A stretch of 64,000 nucleotides of DNA, taken from contig NC_090322.1 in the NCBI RefSeq assembly GCF_040869045.1, forward strand, positions 196,663,477 through 196,727,476, written 5' to 3'. Positions 52,278-64,000 of this stretch are shown one piece after another; position 1 is the first letter of the stretch, and every line of letters begins with the position of its first letter. The position numbers and the translations under genes were made by a program. The notes beneath the pieces are model-generated. The model was given only the letters and a program-made list of their open reading frames with translations, was not told the origin of the DNA and did no database searches. Source of the stretch: Eurosta solidaginis. Lineage: Eukaryota > Arthropoda > Insecta > Diptera > Tephritidae.

Positions 52278-55190
52278 TCGGGGTTTTTATACTCAGTTGA
52301 GCAGAGCTCACAGAGTATATTAACTTTGATTGGATAACGGTTGGTTGTACAGGTATAAAAGAATCGAGATAGATATAGACTGCCATATATCAAAATCATC
52401 AGTATCGAAAAAAAATTTGATTGAGCCATGTCCGTCCGTCCGTCCATCCGTCCGTCCGTCCGTCTGTCCGTTAACACGATAACTTGAGTAAATTTTGAGG
52501 TATATTGATGAAATTTGGTATGTAGGTTCATGGGCACTCATCTCAGATCACTATATAAAATGAACGATATCGGACTATAACCACGCCCACTTTTTCGATA
52601 TCGAAAATTTCGAAAATCGAAAAAGTGCGATAATTCATTACCAAAGACGGATAAAGCGATGAAACTTGGTAGATGAGTTAAACTTATGACGCAGAATAGA
52701 AAATTAGTAAAATTTTGGACAATGGGCGTGGCACCGTCCACTTTTAAAAGAAGGTAATATAAAAGTTTAGCAAGCTATAATTTGGCAGTCGTTGAAGATA
52801 TCATGATGAAATTTGGCAGGAGCGTTACTCCTATTACTATATGTATGCTTAGAAAAATTAGCAAAATCGGAAAATGACCACGCCCACTTTAAAAGAAAAT
52901 TTTTTCAAGTCAAATTTTAACAAAAAATTTTATATCTTTACAGTATATAAGTAAGTCATGTCCACATTCAACTCCAGCAATGATATGGTGCAGCAAAATG
53001 CAAAAATAAAAGAATATTTCAAAATGGGCGTGGCTCCGCCATTTTTCATTTAATTTGTCTAGGATACTTTTAATGCCATAAGTCGAACAAACATTTACCA
53101 ATCCCTGTGAAATTTGGTAGGGGCTTAGATTCCAACACGGTAACTGTTTTCTGTGAAAAAGGGCGAAATCGGTTGAAGCCACGCACATTTTTTATACAGA
53201 GTCGAACGTCGGTCCTTCCGCTCGGCCGTTAACACAATAACTTGAGCAAAAATCGATATATCTTTACTAATCTCAGTTCACGTACTTATCTGAACTCACT
53301 TTGTATTGGTATAAAAAATGGCCGAAATATGACTATGACCACGCCCACTTTTTCGATATCGAAAGTTACGAAAAATGAAAAATATGCAATAATTCTATAC
53401 CAAATACGAAAAGAGGGATGAAAAATGGTAATTGGATTGGTTTATTGACGCAAAATATAACTTTAGAAAAAAGCTTTGCCAAATGGGTGTGACACTTACC
53501 ATATTAAGTAGAAGAAAATGAAAAATTTCTGCACGGTGAAATCAAAAGCCCTTGGAATCTTGGCAACAATACTATTCGTGGAATTTCATATATATAAATA
53601 TATTAGCGGTACCCGACATATGATGTTCTGGGTCACCCTGGTCCACATTTTGGTCAATATCTCGAAAACGCCTTCACATATACAAATACCACCACTCCCT
53701 TTTAAAATACTCATTAACACCTTTCATTTGATACCAATATTGTACAAACAAATTCTAGAGTCGCCCCTGGTCCACCTTCATAGCGATATCTCGAAAAGGC
53801 GTCCACCTATAGAACTAAGCCCCACTCCCTTTCAAAATACTCATTAACACCTTTCCTTTGATACCCATATATTAAAAACAAATTCTAGAGTCACCACTGG
53901 CCCACCTTTATAGCGATATCTCGAAAAGGCGTCCTCCTATAGAACTAAGGCCTACGCCCTTTTAAAATACTCATTAACACCTTTCATTTGATACCTATAT
54001 CATACAAGCAAATTTTAGAGTCGCCCCTGGTCCACCTTTATTGCGATATCTCGAAAAGACGTCCACCTATAGAACTAAGGCCCACTCCCTTTTAAAATAC
54101 TCATTAACACCTTTCATTTTTAACACCTTTCATTTGATACCCATATCTTACAAAAAAATTCTAGAGTCACCCCTGGTCCACCTTCATGGCGATATCTCGA
54201 AAAGGCGTCCACCTATAGAACTAAAGCCCACTCCCTTTTAAAATACTCATTAACACCTTTCTTTTGATACCCATATCGTACAAACAGATTCTATAGTCAT
54301 CCCTGGTCCACCTTTATGGCGATATCTCGAAATGGCGTCCACCAATAGAACTATGGCCTCTTCTTTTAAAATACTCATTAACACCTTTCATTTGATACCA
54401 ATATTGTACAAACAAATTCTAGAGTCGCCGCTGGTCCACCTTCATAGCGATATCTCGAAAAAGCGTCCACCTATAGAACTAAGGCCCACTCCCTTTCAAA
54501 ATACTCATTAACACCTTTCCTTTGATACCCATATCTTACAAACAAATTCTAGAGTCACCACTGGCCCACCTTCATAGCGATATCTCGAAAAGGCGTCCAC
54601 CTATATAACTAAGGCCTACGCCCTTTTAAAATACTCATTAACACCTTTCATTTGATACCTATATCATACAAGCAAATTCTAGAGTCGCCCCTGGTCCACC
54701 TTTATTGCGATATCTCGAAAAGACGTCCACCTATAGAACTAAGGCCCACTCCCTTTTAAAATACTCATTAACACCTTTCATTTTTAACACCTTTCATTTG
54801 ATACCCATATCTTACAAAAAAATTCTAGAGTCACCCCTGGTCCACCTTCATGGCGATATCTCGAAAAGGCGTCCACCTATAGAACTAAAGCCCACTCCCT
54901 TTTAAAATACTCATTAACACCTTTCTTTTGATACCCATATCGTACAAACAGATTCTATAGTCACCCCTGGTCCACCTTTATGGCGATATCTCGAAATGGC
55001 GTCCACCAATAGAACTATGGCCTACTCTCTCTTTAATACCTTCCATTTGATACACATGTTATACAAACACATTCCAGGGTTAACCTAGGTTCATTTTCCT
55101 ACATGGTGATTTTCCCTTATTTTGTCTCCATAGCTCTCAGCTGAGTATGTAATGTTCGGTTACACCCGAACTTAGCCTTCCTTACTTGTT
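52278..55190 (-). mobile_element. Non-coding dispersed element with central minisatellite
   Basis: It begins 'tttttatactcagttgagca', then 'tggataacggttggttgtac'. A (GTCC)n microsatellite lies at 52430-52460, with repeated 'accacgcccacttttt' blocks. The 130-bp minisatellite follows. It ends with the hairpin GTTCGG-ttacac-CCGAAC (about 55153-55170) and 'ttagccttccttacttgtt'. It interrupts repeat X in a T-rich stretch without an obvious duplication. The hairpin end and the homology of its monomers to those of the Helitron suggest a Helitron-related (DINE-like) element; this is inference. Strand is given by monomer orientation relative to the Helitron. Confidence 0.75.
53650..55060 (-). repeat. 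130-bp minisatellite with 5-monomer higher-order repeat
   Basis: 'tcattaacac' recurs at 53711, 53841, 53971, 54101, 54248, 54375, 54505, 54635, 54765 and 54911. The spacing pattern 130,130,130,147,127 repeats, so a 664-bp block of five monomers is duplicated. Identical 66-codon frames at 54041 and 54705 reflect this. On the minus strand the monomer is homologous to the 129-bp monomer at 10970-13190. Confidence 0.93.
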
Positions 55191-55310
55191 TCTACTTATT
55201 ATTGCATTGTCATCGGGTTCTGAACTATATTCCAAGTTTCAAGCTTGTAGCTTAACGGGAAGTTACATAAATTTTAATTACAAAATTCGTTCACAACGGC
55301 CGGCCGATTT
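55191..55310 (-). repeat. Dispersed repeat X, second part
   Basis: 'attattgcattgtcatcggg', 'ttctgaactatattccaagt' and 'gcttgtagctt' are inverted matches to 43980-44075, completing the copy begun at 51728. Confidence 0.75.
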
Positions 55311-56509
55311 AAACCTTTCCCTTCGCCGCTTTTCCCTGGCTATGTATAACCAATCAGTTAACATTTCCTTTGTTGTAATTCTGCTCATTATGATGCTGCT
55401 TCCTTTTTCAAATTTCCGTTGTTTGCATAATCAAATGCCCCAACATTGGTACAAATATATATACATAAAACCCTTTTGATTCGTTTGTTTATTTATAATT
55501 GTAGCAAATGACAATTACTGTTGGTTTATTTGTTTAATATTTCTTTTTTTTTTTTAGTTTTACTGCTCCCTTTGGCATTCATGGTATCTACTTTATGGAC
55601 GCTACCTCCGGTCATTGGTTGGTGACCCTACTCGTGCATATTTAATGTAATTTCAATACAAATTCCAATTCGATTTCAATTATTGACTCTGCCACAGTAA
55701 TTGGAAGCGAAGTTAGGTGATTGCTGTAAATGACAATAGCTCATTTGTATTGAAATAATTAAATTGCAAATTAAGTTAGTTTGCTGAACAAGTAAATAAG
55801 TGTGGGGGGTGAAAAATATATTGTCTGTATGTTAAAGTTATCTCAACGAATCGTTTTTGACAATGCCATACAATGCGTACAGAGTTGTTCATCTCACTTA
55901 TGTCTACTCATACCCTAAGCAAATGAAATATAGGTTTTACTACTTTAAATTTGGGTGCCTTTAACGCAGTCTGGCAATTGTGATGTGCCTGGTAAATTTT
56001 GAGCCACCGTAGACTGTACTTTGCTTCTGAGGTCTCCCTATCCTCCGTTCAGGGATACTCCATATTCCAAAGCGTGGTAAACTTCATAACAGAAGTTTTT
56101 TCAGTTCTGAAAATTTTAAGCGTATCCTTTCATACCATAATTTTCATACGTTGGATGCTCTTAGGCTGAGAATTACCTCTAGAACTTAGCTCGGGTAGAG
56201 CACAGGCAGATGAAAGCTAAGTTATGGCGTTTGCTTAGGTGTGCTCTATAATTACTCGACGTTACGCTGCATCCTTGGATTATAAATTTTTTCATATTAA
56301 GTACAGTAAAATATATTTGCGCCCATTTTAATATAAAATGACGATCAAGATAACTAATTGGATGTCATGTCATTTGAGAATTATTAACAATTGAAATATA
56401 TGATTAATATTGGCCGTGCTTTGTTTTGCTTGCATATGCATCTACATGTGCGACTATAAAAACACATATCGGCAATCACACGTCGAAGTAGTGCATGGAA
56501 AAATATTGG
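55311..56509. other. Unassigned stretch
   Basis: AT-rich, with no supported gene or repeat. It may include the decayed 3' end of the minus-strand non-LTR element to the right. Confidence 0.35.
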
Positions 56510-57450
56510 AGACATACTATAGTTGAACTGGCTGGACAATATAGACCTCACACAGACTGAGTAGTGTTCCAAGATTTTGTTTGACGACCAAACGAAAAAA
56601 CCCCAAGCAAGTGCCAGGACATATGTAATAGAATAATTCCGTCCTCTTGGAAAACACTTGAAGTTTTCTAGGACCTAGCTTCATTGCTGCCTGTTGGAGC
56701 CTCCAGCTGGCGAGAGCGAGCACGAGCACAGTACTTTCCTAAGCGTTTCTTTCTGCAGCTCGTACTTCATACACCTGATGGGAATGACGAGGCCTAACTT
56801 ATAGGCATGTGACGCCAGAAGGCAGTGCCCAATTAGTATACCCATCGTTAGCCTTAAGTCTTTTCTCTGCAGAGATGTTAGCCACTTAGTGAGTTTAATA
56901 TAGTTGGCTTTGCACATGATCTTAGAAATGTTGCTGCCCGCGCTTTTGTCCACGACTTTCTTGCTTGATGGATCATATGCAGCTCCTGTCTCCTTTTGAT
57001 TTCTTCCAAACGGATTGGGACGCCTTCCTTCATTTTAGCGAGTGTTGCACACTTCTCTGCCAACACATCGGCCTTTTTGTTACCTTCTATCACTTTATGA
57101 CCGGAAAGCCAGTATAGATGTTTGGCCCGGCATGAGCGTAGTTTTTCAAATGCTTCTTTGAATTCTAGACCACTTTTTGGTGAAGTACTGTTGCCTTTAT
57201 CGCCGCCTAATTGCTGCTTTCTTTACGGCTATAATTTCTGCCTAAAAAACGCTGCTGTAATCTGGCAGCGTGTAGGATCTACTTTGTTCTGGATCGACGC
57301 AATAAACAGCAGGCACGACCCCTTCTTGGAGCCATCAGTTTACACGTGAATTGTATGCTTTGTAATTTCTGCACCCTGGCACCAACACTCTGGCTCAATT
57401 ATGGCCCCCAGAACTCTTTCGAAGCTAAGGCACCGGACCATATATTCCCT
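56510..57450 (-). pseudogene. Non-LTR RNase H region and C-terminus (broken)
   Basis: Minus strand, right to left: 'TDGSKKGSCLLFIASIQNKV' (about 57340-57280; first RNase H Asp), 'GLEFKEAFEKLRSCRAKHLY', 'WLSGHKVIEGNKKADVLAEK' (about 57110-57050; RNase H His/Asp segment), 'IRLEEIKRRQELHMIHQARK', then 'DLRLTMGILIGHCLLASHAY' (about 56860-56800) and 'KYELQKETLRKVLCSCSLSP'. This is the C-terminal half of an R1/I-type ORF2. Several frameshifts and stops; the RT core is not in the window. Confidence 0.8.
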
Positions 57451-58010
57451 TTGTCATAGTGTACAACGCATATCAAAATTTAAAGTGAAGAGGTATTAGA
57501 GAACTTTGTCTGTATGTGACTAACATGCGTGAGCTGCAGTATTTAAGAACAAAACCTCTCTACATTACGTATTCGACATCGTATATGCGTCCCGCAACGA
57601 AGACAACAGCAGCCCAATGCGTAGGCCTTTGAAACATGGACGTAGGTTTCTCGCTTGCATTAACTTTTTCAACCGATCTCTTTCTCAATGTATCACACAA
57701 CGTTAATTTATCCGGGTGATTATGTTTGTTTTACCTGCTTTAAAGTAGCGCCCCAAATTTATTTATTAATAAGGTGCACGCATTGTGAATGGAAGCTTCA
57801 TTTCTTTAATACTTACCCCTTAACGGACATAAATAAAGTTCAATTAAAAAAGAGTACCAATTTCTTTTTTAAATTTTAAAATTTTATTAAATTCCATTTA
57901 ATTGTATTGTATAATTCAATTTACACAATATTTGTTTTATTATTACATAAATATGCTTAACTAAATGTTGTTTTTGTGTCTCTCTGTTGTTTCGTGTTGT
58001 GCATACTTTT
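57451..58010. other. Unassigned AT-rich stretch
   Basis: No supported feature. Confidence 0.35.
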
Positions 58011-58204
58011 ACTAGGGATGTTACGAATGCCGAATCTTTGTGCGGTTTTCAATGCAGATTTTAAAAATCTATGAGCAGCGAACAAGCATTGGCCTTTCTT
58101 CTCTAAAGATACTGCGATTGCTAATTCGGAAGCGGGTTTTGAAATTAATGAAAAACTTCTGCGCTTGCGATAGCGAATGCGAATATGCGCAACATTCCTA
58201 GTAT
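58011..58204. mobile_element. Small terminal-inverted-repeat element (MITE)
   Basis: Ends ACTAGGGATGTTACGAATGC and, inverted, ACTAGGAATGTTGCGCATAT (ending 58202-58204). 194 bp, no ORF, internal sequence partly palindromic. Superfamily not determined. Confidence 0.6.
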
Positions 58205-61200
58205 ATACAATATTGTTTAATTGTTAAATATTTAAGTAAATATATATAGTTTAATGTCCTTGCTGTGTTTTCTCTCAACTGGTAATTTCTTTGCAATTAA
58301 AATGCGCAAATAAATAATTTATTTAATTTTTCGACAATGCTTGTCAGATATTAAATATTAATATTAAGTTTGCAATTAATTATTTGGGAACCCGTTGTTA
58401 CAGTTAGAGATTTGATTGAATGATGTCATATGGGAACGCGTCGCATGCTGGACATACATTATGTATGTTGGGGTTGATTCTGGACAAGTAAGAGTTAAAC
58501 CTGTTACAGTAACCAGAACGAAGTTGCGCCACGGTGACTCGTGCCTTCTTCTGTGCCGTGTGCTTTCTTCTTCTACAAGTGTAGGATGGTGTATATTGAT
58601 AACGGGATTCACCACTACTGTATCAAACGAATGTATAAGTAGGTGCCGAATCTCATCATATTTAGTGCTTATGGAGATGTTCCCTTAACCTACTTGAAGT
58701 TGGGGCTAGATTAAGCAGTTGCTTGCTTGGGTATCCAGGTCGGTGACAATTAAGCAACAATTGTCTGTTCAACAGTTCGTTATACTCTTTAATTGTATTT
58801 CTCATCTACGCATTAGGGACGACCCAAGAATACCGAAATTTACATATGTATCTTGTATTGGCGGCGCACAGTGGTCGGTTCCATAGGCCAAAAATAAAAA
58901 AATCAAAGTGAAAAGTTTGTCACCAAATGTGTCGTTAGTATCTCTTATTAGAACTTTTAAAAGGATATTTTTTTTGTTGTATTCGAACTGTACTCTTTAA
59001 GAATAGCTTCAAAAGTTAGTTTATGGTATTAGTTGGTTTTTGCAGTGTGAGCAAATTAAAAATAAAGTGCAAGTTTAAGCTATTTAAAAATACATAAAAT
59101 ATCATTGTATTGAAATAGATACAACTTAATATTGAAGTCAAAGACATTTACTTCATTTGGAAATAATTTTAGTGCCTTTATCTTGTTGTATTTTTTTGTT
59201 TTTTTTTTTTTTGTTATTTAACATTTAACCAGTGCCTTTATTAGTGTTTATTTGCACAAATATTTCAATTTCAGCTTTTCAATTTCAGTTTTATTTGGGT
59301 TCCTCACCGATCCCCACGTTGGGACTTATATCCTGTTATTAGCCAAAGTTTTAAGATTCTAAAATGTTAATATCAGCTGCCACTTTCTGCCACTAACTAT
59401 GTTTTGCTACAGTTTTCTGATAGCCTCACCCTGATAACTTATTGTCGTATGTTATATGTGCTCACATGTAACATACGACATTATTTTATCCAGTCGGCGA
59501 TATGCAAATGTAAACTTTTGTGTGTGGCTGTTGTTTTGTGTTTGTAATGTATGCAAGATCTCTTATTAACATTAATTTCTTTATTTAATCCTATTAAACA
59601 TTGTATTGGCGATAGACACATCTTACCATTGCGAACTATCGCGCATGTATATGCATGCGGTGAAAGTGGGTGGTCGTGGGTCGGCATGAAGGTATCACCC
59701 GCACGAATTTTTTTGAAAAAATAATTCTCACATATTTATAAAGCCGTGACCAAAGTTTCACGTTGATATCTCTACTGCAAGTATTTTTGGCCACCACTCC
59801 ATATAAGATCGACTAGTGTGCGCCGTTGTGTGTGTTAAACCTCTCTAAATGTATGCGCTTACCCCTAACGCTTGAAATAATTAAAATGTTATAGAATATA
59901 GTAACTATGCGCCGAAACATAAATCTATACAAATTAATTTGAACATAACACATATGTACATATTTATTTATTTCATTTAAAATTTTTCATAAACAAATAC
60001 TATGCGCACATCAAATAATTAGTGTTAATTATTTAGTCAAGCTAAAGTTTAGTAAATTTGTTTAAAGTGCTTGAACTTGCCTATTTCATTGTTGTTGGTT
60101 TATTTTAAAAACGATTTAATAGTAAATTTTGTATTAGTTGTAAATATGGAATGATAAATTTTTGTTTATTAATTTATTTTATTTTTTTTTTTTTGTTCTC
60201 TACTTTTGTCTGTAAACGTATGCGTGTTTGAAAATTTCATTATTTATTGTGCGTTTTATTTTGTTACGCAAACCTTTTTCTAAATTTTCATAAATGGGTT
60301 TTATTTGTTTTTTGTGTACGTTGAATTAAGTTTGAAAATTTAAGTAAAATATCTTATTGTTTTTAAAATAACTATGCAAAGAAATATATTTATATGTACA
60401 GCAGCGAATACGAAAATAGCAGTGGGAATTTGTATCGAATTCCATGAACTAGTCCTTCTCTTTCTTATTTGCGATAAGTTAAGAAAACATTTCCATAATT
60501 TTTGTAACTGAAACTGTACAAAGCAATATCAAAAACGATTTCGTAAAAATTCAAGACTTCAAACATGGCCATAGAGACCTTGGGATTTCGCTGCCGCTTT
60601 GGTGGATCCATGGCAATTTAATTGCAATATAAGTGTGTTCTTTTTTTTTCTCTAGAACTTTCCTCAGCTGCACTGATAGAAAGACTTTCTGAAATAGAAC
60701 GTCTCCATGCATTCGCACACATGACCTAGAACACGAAGACCTTCGGCAATTATTTGTTCCACCATGTTTATGTCTACATATTGTAACGACAGCCTGTCTC
60801 CATACTGGCTTAAATGAGTGGCAGAGTGTATATGCGTCTATGTGTTTGTGTGTTTTGTGTCCAGGTCCGTGCCTTAGCCGCAATGTTGCCATTAAAATAA
60901 TATTAACATGATAACATTAACATTGACAACATTGTACCTGTAGTGAACACAATGTTGCAACGGAAATAAGATGTTGCGCTTGGCATCATGTTATAATAAG
61001 AAAAATTTCACCATGTTGCTAACAACCTAGCAGCCTTGACGAATGATATGTAACTATGTGTTTGTTCTGTTCGGTATGATGTAGGTGGATGTGTATTTGT
61101 GAAAGGCAATGAACGTGTGAATGCATCAGTGCGAGCGGTCAAGGCACGAACCAAATGTATCTGTGTAGGTGTTCGTTTTGTGGAGCGGTAAGCGTGTGAA

Positions 61201-61299
61201 TGTATGAGTGCCTGATGGTATAGATGGAAAATAGGGGAAAGCCGAAAAGAAAGTTTGCATGTAATAGTAAAAATTTTCCGTTTCTGGATAACGTTCTTT
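58205..61299. other. AT-rich, single-copy-looking DNA without a supportable gene
   Basis: Only short unconvincing ORFs (up to 113 codons on the minus strand at 60551-60892). Long T runs occur at 59180-59212 and 60175-60195. A short hairpin is noted at 59443-59480. It could be intron or intergenic DNA of a larger host gene. Confidence 0.4.
59443..59480. other. Short hairpin (38 bp)
   Basis: TGTCGTATGTTATATGTG and its near-perfect inverse CACATGTAACATACGACA are separated by 2 nt. One mismatch. Confidence 0.6.
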
Positions 61300-61339
61300 A
61301 CCACGGCGGTGGCTATAAAAGGGCATCAAGCTAGGCCAC

Positions 61340-62000
61340 TGGGCACGGTTCTTGGCGGCGAACCGCCCAAAAACAAATACAGTATTCTTGGCGAAATACC
61401 GCCCGGCAACAACAACCACGCACTACACTACACTTTTAATTTGGTGGCGCACACCACAACAACAACCACTACAGCACCTTTTTTTATATTGGCGGCATAA
61501 CGCTCAACAACAACCGCAACAGCGTTTTTTTATATTGGCGGCATAACGCTCAACAACAACCACAACAGCGTTTTTTTATACTGGCGGCATAACGCTCAAC
61601 AACAACTACAACATTTTTTGTCATATCGGCGGCGCAACACCAACCACAACCGGTAGTTAGTCTCTATATTGGCGATATACGGAAGCAACAACCACAACAA
61701 CAATTTTTTTATATATTGGCGGCGAAACGCCCAACGACAACTACATATATCACATTGGCGACATACCGCTCAACACCAATTATACCATCTCCACTACGTT
61801 GGCGACGCAACACCAACAACAACAACATCACACTGGTGACATTCCGGCCAAAAACAATTGCCACGCTTCCACAAGCACTACATTCGAGTTAATTTGTTGC
61901 ATGCGCACACCACAACAACAACTGCAAAAGCACAATAGAATTAGCAACATCGACAGCCCTTTTCACCGGCGGCATTGAGACGCAACCACAACAACAGCCC
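61340..62000 (+). repeat. CAACAAC-rich minisatellite, about 46-bp unit
   Basis: 'ggcggcataacgctcaacaa' starts at 61491, 61537 and 61583, with more degenerate units on both sides ('ggcggcgcaacacc', 'ggcgacgcaacacc'). Each unit pairs a GGCGGC block, a CAACAACAACCACAACA block and a T run. Frames through it read Gln/Thr-rich but have no start context. Confidence 0.75.
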
Positions 62001-63600
62001 GTCAACACATATGATTTTTGGCAAAACGACACAAAACAAAAACACAAGTAACAACAAACACCTGCAGAGGGAGGAGCTTTTCCGGCATTACATCAGATAA
62101 CATTATTATTTTTATATGCATATTTTGTTTTATATTATTACCATTATCATGCAAACATTTTCATAAGGGGGCATAAGTAGTTGGTAGGAAACGGGCAAAC
62201 GGGGCACTCTATTTCCGGGGCCGAGCATTTCTTTGTCGCGCATATAAAGGCTGAGTTTATTTAACTCCATACTTCAGGAGTTAATGGTGGCACTTTTGCC
62301 TCCATCACCTTTTTTTTTTCTTCGTTTCTTCATTTTCTTTTTTTTTATTTTTCTACTTTAGTTTGACATTTAATTTTTCTTTGTATTTTCATCCCCACTT
62401 TCTACCATATACACATTTTTCCTTTGCATACGGTTTCTGCTACCTATGGTAACACCAAATTGAGATTTTCATATTTTCGAATTTTTGCCATTTATTTTTA
62501 TTTTTGGTACTTACTTCTATTATCCATTGGCAAAATAAATTGCCACATCACACCCGGAGGGCGTATATACACAGTGCGCCTTCAGCACCAAGAACATTTT
62601 TTTTCTTTGATCACACATTTTGATTTCTTTTAATTTTTTTTGCGTTTTACCATCACGCGGGCTGCTCCGATACTACCAAAGCACTCATTATCAAAGATCA
62701 CCAGCGAGTGATCTTGGCTGAGTGTTTGAGTGTGATCATAGGTATATATGTATGTTTTTGACTCTGCTATTTCAGCGAATTCAGCACATCCACTCAACTA
62801 CACCGGCACCGTTGGAGTACGAGTATATGGGTGAGTGAAAATTGAGCATAATATTTTTCCTAATACACCTGTTTAGTTGTATGTACATGTGTTAGCACAG
62901 ATTCCTGCTCTTGCAAAAATAGAACAGGAATTAGCAAATCAGAAAGAAAAAAAAAAACAGATTGCATCGAACATATGTACATGCATGAAAAACGTCACAA
63001 ACGTACATTTGCACTTACATACATACCTTTTGTTTTCATAAACATATGAATTCTTTTGCCTTGATGACCTACTTTTGCATTGTACATATTTGATCATATG
63101 TTTACTTGAGCGGTTGCGGTAGGTCAGAGATTAGGGTACTTGGATTTTTTTACTTATTCGCCCTCTTATTTTATTTTATTTGAATTTGTATCTTTAGAAT
63201 TAGAATTAGCTCCTATTAATAATACCGCATTAGGGTGGCCCTAAAAGTTTAATTTTTTTGTTTGAGACCAGACACTTTGTCTATTAGCCGTAGGTATTTT
63301 TTTTTATAGAATTGAATTTGGAATGTATCTACTGGTTCTTGCACTATTATGAATTTTTAATGTTCGCCAGTAATAAAAGTTAGCATTAAGTTTGAGCAAT
63401 TTTTTTATTGTTGCTTTGAGTAAACTCTTGAAGCCCTTGGAAAATTATTTTGTAGTAAACTTTGAGTTTAAAGTTTTATTGAAATTATTGAACTGGTAGT
63501 AGGGTGTTAGTCGGTAATTTGTAAACCAAAAATTTTGTAAATAAATTATAAGAATTATGTTTGGATGAAATTTTAAGACATTCATAATGCAGGGCTAAGT
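62001..63600. other. AT-rich DNA without a supportable gene
   Basis: Simple T-rich stretches (62300-62400, 62600-62650) and a short inverted pair 'aactcc...ggagtt' at about 62263-62282. Nothing else recognised. Confidence 0.35.
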
Positions 63601-63745
63601 CGAATTTTGGTGTTGGTGCTGCGCTTGCGCGCGGTAAGGTAAGGTGAAGGTGAGTAATAGGGAAATGACTTATTGACGGATGGACAGACTCAGGTCAGGT
63701 TTGGGGGCACTGTAAGGTAAACAGGAGTCAGCACAGTGCCCACGG

Positions 63746-63766
63746 TGCAGTGCAAATTGCACTGCA
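63746..63766. other. Perfect 10-bp-arm palindrome
   Basis: TGCAGTGCAA-a-TTGCACTGCA in the G+C-richer 3' part of the window. Confidence 0.6.
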
Positions 63767-63902
63767 GAGGGAGGGTAGACTCCACCTGACAGGACAGGCC
63801 TTCATCTGTTTCTACCCCTTATGCTTTCCCCTTCTAACTTTGCCCCTCACGTTTATTTCTATCTTTTTCAGCTTTTTCTCTCCTCTCTATAAACATGCAG
63901 GT

Positions 63903-64000
63903 ATGAACCCTCTTTTTGTTCATGTGGCTGCGGGTGAGGTCGGTGGTGCAATACCCCGCCCAAGACGACGAGCTAGCCTGGGCCCGCAAGCATACCTGCT
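63903..64000 (+). CDS. Possible start of an ORF running off the right edge
   Basis: ATG at 63903 opens 32 codons (MNPLFVHVAAGEVGGAIPRP..., Arg/Pro/Gly-rich) to the window end. The preceding 300 bp are G+C-richer than the surroundings, like the leader of the R1-like element at 22762. It may be a non-LTR ORF1, or chance. Confidence 0.2.
   Translation, partial: MNPLFVHVAAGEVGGAIPRPRRRASLGPQAYL

Noticed and set aside
60551..60892. 113-codon minus-strand ORF
   Set aside because: No signal peptide, domain or codon pattern; isolated in AT-rich DNA.
62250..62290. Short inverted pair as a regulatory hairpin
   Set aside because: Only 6-bp arms; expected by chance in a window of this size.

Overview
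The window is nuclear DNA of a brachyceran fly, most likely a fruit fly (Tephritidae). This is inferred from AT-rich composition, dipteran transposon families, and non-coding repeats containing a fly-type 'accacgcccacttttt' motif. No species-level marker is present. It is not prokaryotic: piggyBac has a spliced exon, and there are Pol III SINEs, poly(A)-tailed retroelements and microsatellites. The only convincing host gene is an intronless secreted serine-protease homologue at 3217-4017. Almost everything else recognisable is transposable-element DNA, much of it nested.

Layout. 1-3000: a non-LTR 3' end, SINE pieces and a GGGATC-type repeat. 3143-4135: the protease homologue with TATA box and poly(A) signals. 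4380-9720: non-LTR debris, a 532-bp tandem duplication, a solo LTR and a broken minus-strand gene of an arthropod multicopy family, flanked by inverted repeats. 9716-14092: an AT-rich repeat element interrupted by a non-autonomous Helitron (10843-13721) that carries a 129-bp minisatellite with 7-monomer higher-order structure. 14208-16365: two fold-back elements. 16430-20606: an array of about 78-bp GGGATC repeats broken by a hairpin element and by an inverted-repeat element that itself contains an RTE-type retrotransposon.

20607-36440: a decayed Ty3/gypsy element acting as a nest. Its gag holds a 4.8-kb R1-like non-LTR element inserted in an (AAT)n tract. Its protease/RT junction holds a nearly intact piggyBac at a TTAA site. 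Its RT gene holds a young 3.9-kb LTR element (31861-35737) with 4-bp target duplication. That young element has one intact 804-codon ORF: SAP-like domain, coiled coil, Gag, zinc knuckle and aspartic protease, joined in frame to a post-integrase tail, with no RT, RNase H or integrase. Two solo LTRs related to it occur at 6477 and 37658.

36560-64000: SINEs, 5'-truncated RTE copies, several minus-strand non-LTR RNase H remnants, a dead Tc1 element, and a second minisatellite-bearing element (52278-55190) whose 130-bp monomers are homologous to those of the Helitron. From about 57450 onward the DNA is largely single-copy looking, AT-rich and without a supportable gene, apart from a small terminal-inverted-repeat element, a 46-bp minisatellite and a possible ORF entering from the right edge.

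The elements are linked by insertion history rather than a pathway. The order of nesting gives relative ages: gypsy is older than R1-like, piggyBac and the SAP-Gag element; the GGGATC array is older than the inverted-repeat element, which is older than RTE. The SAP-Gag element would need RT and integrase supplied in trans.
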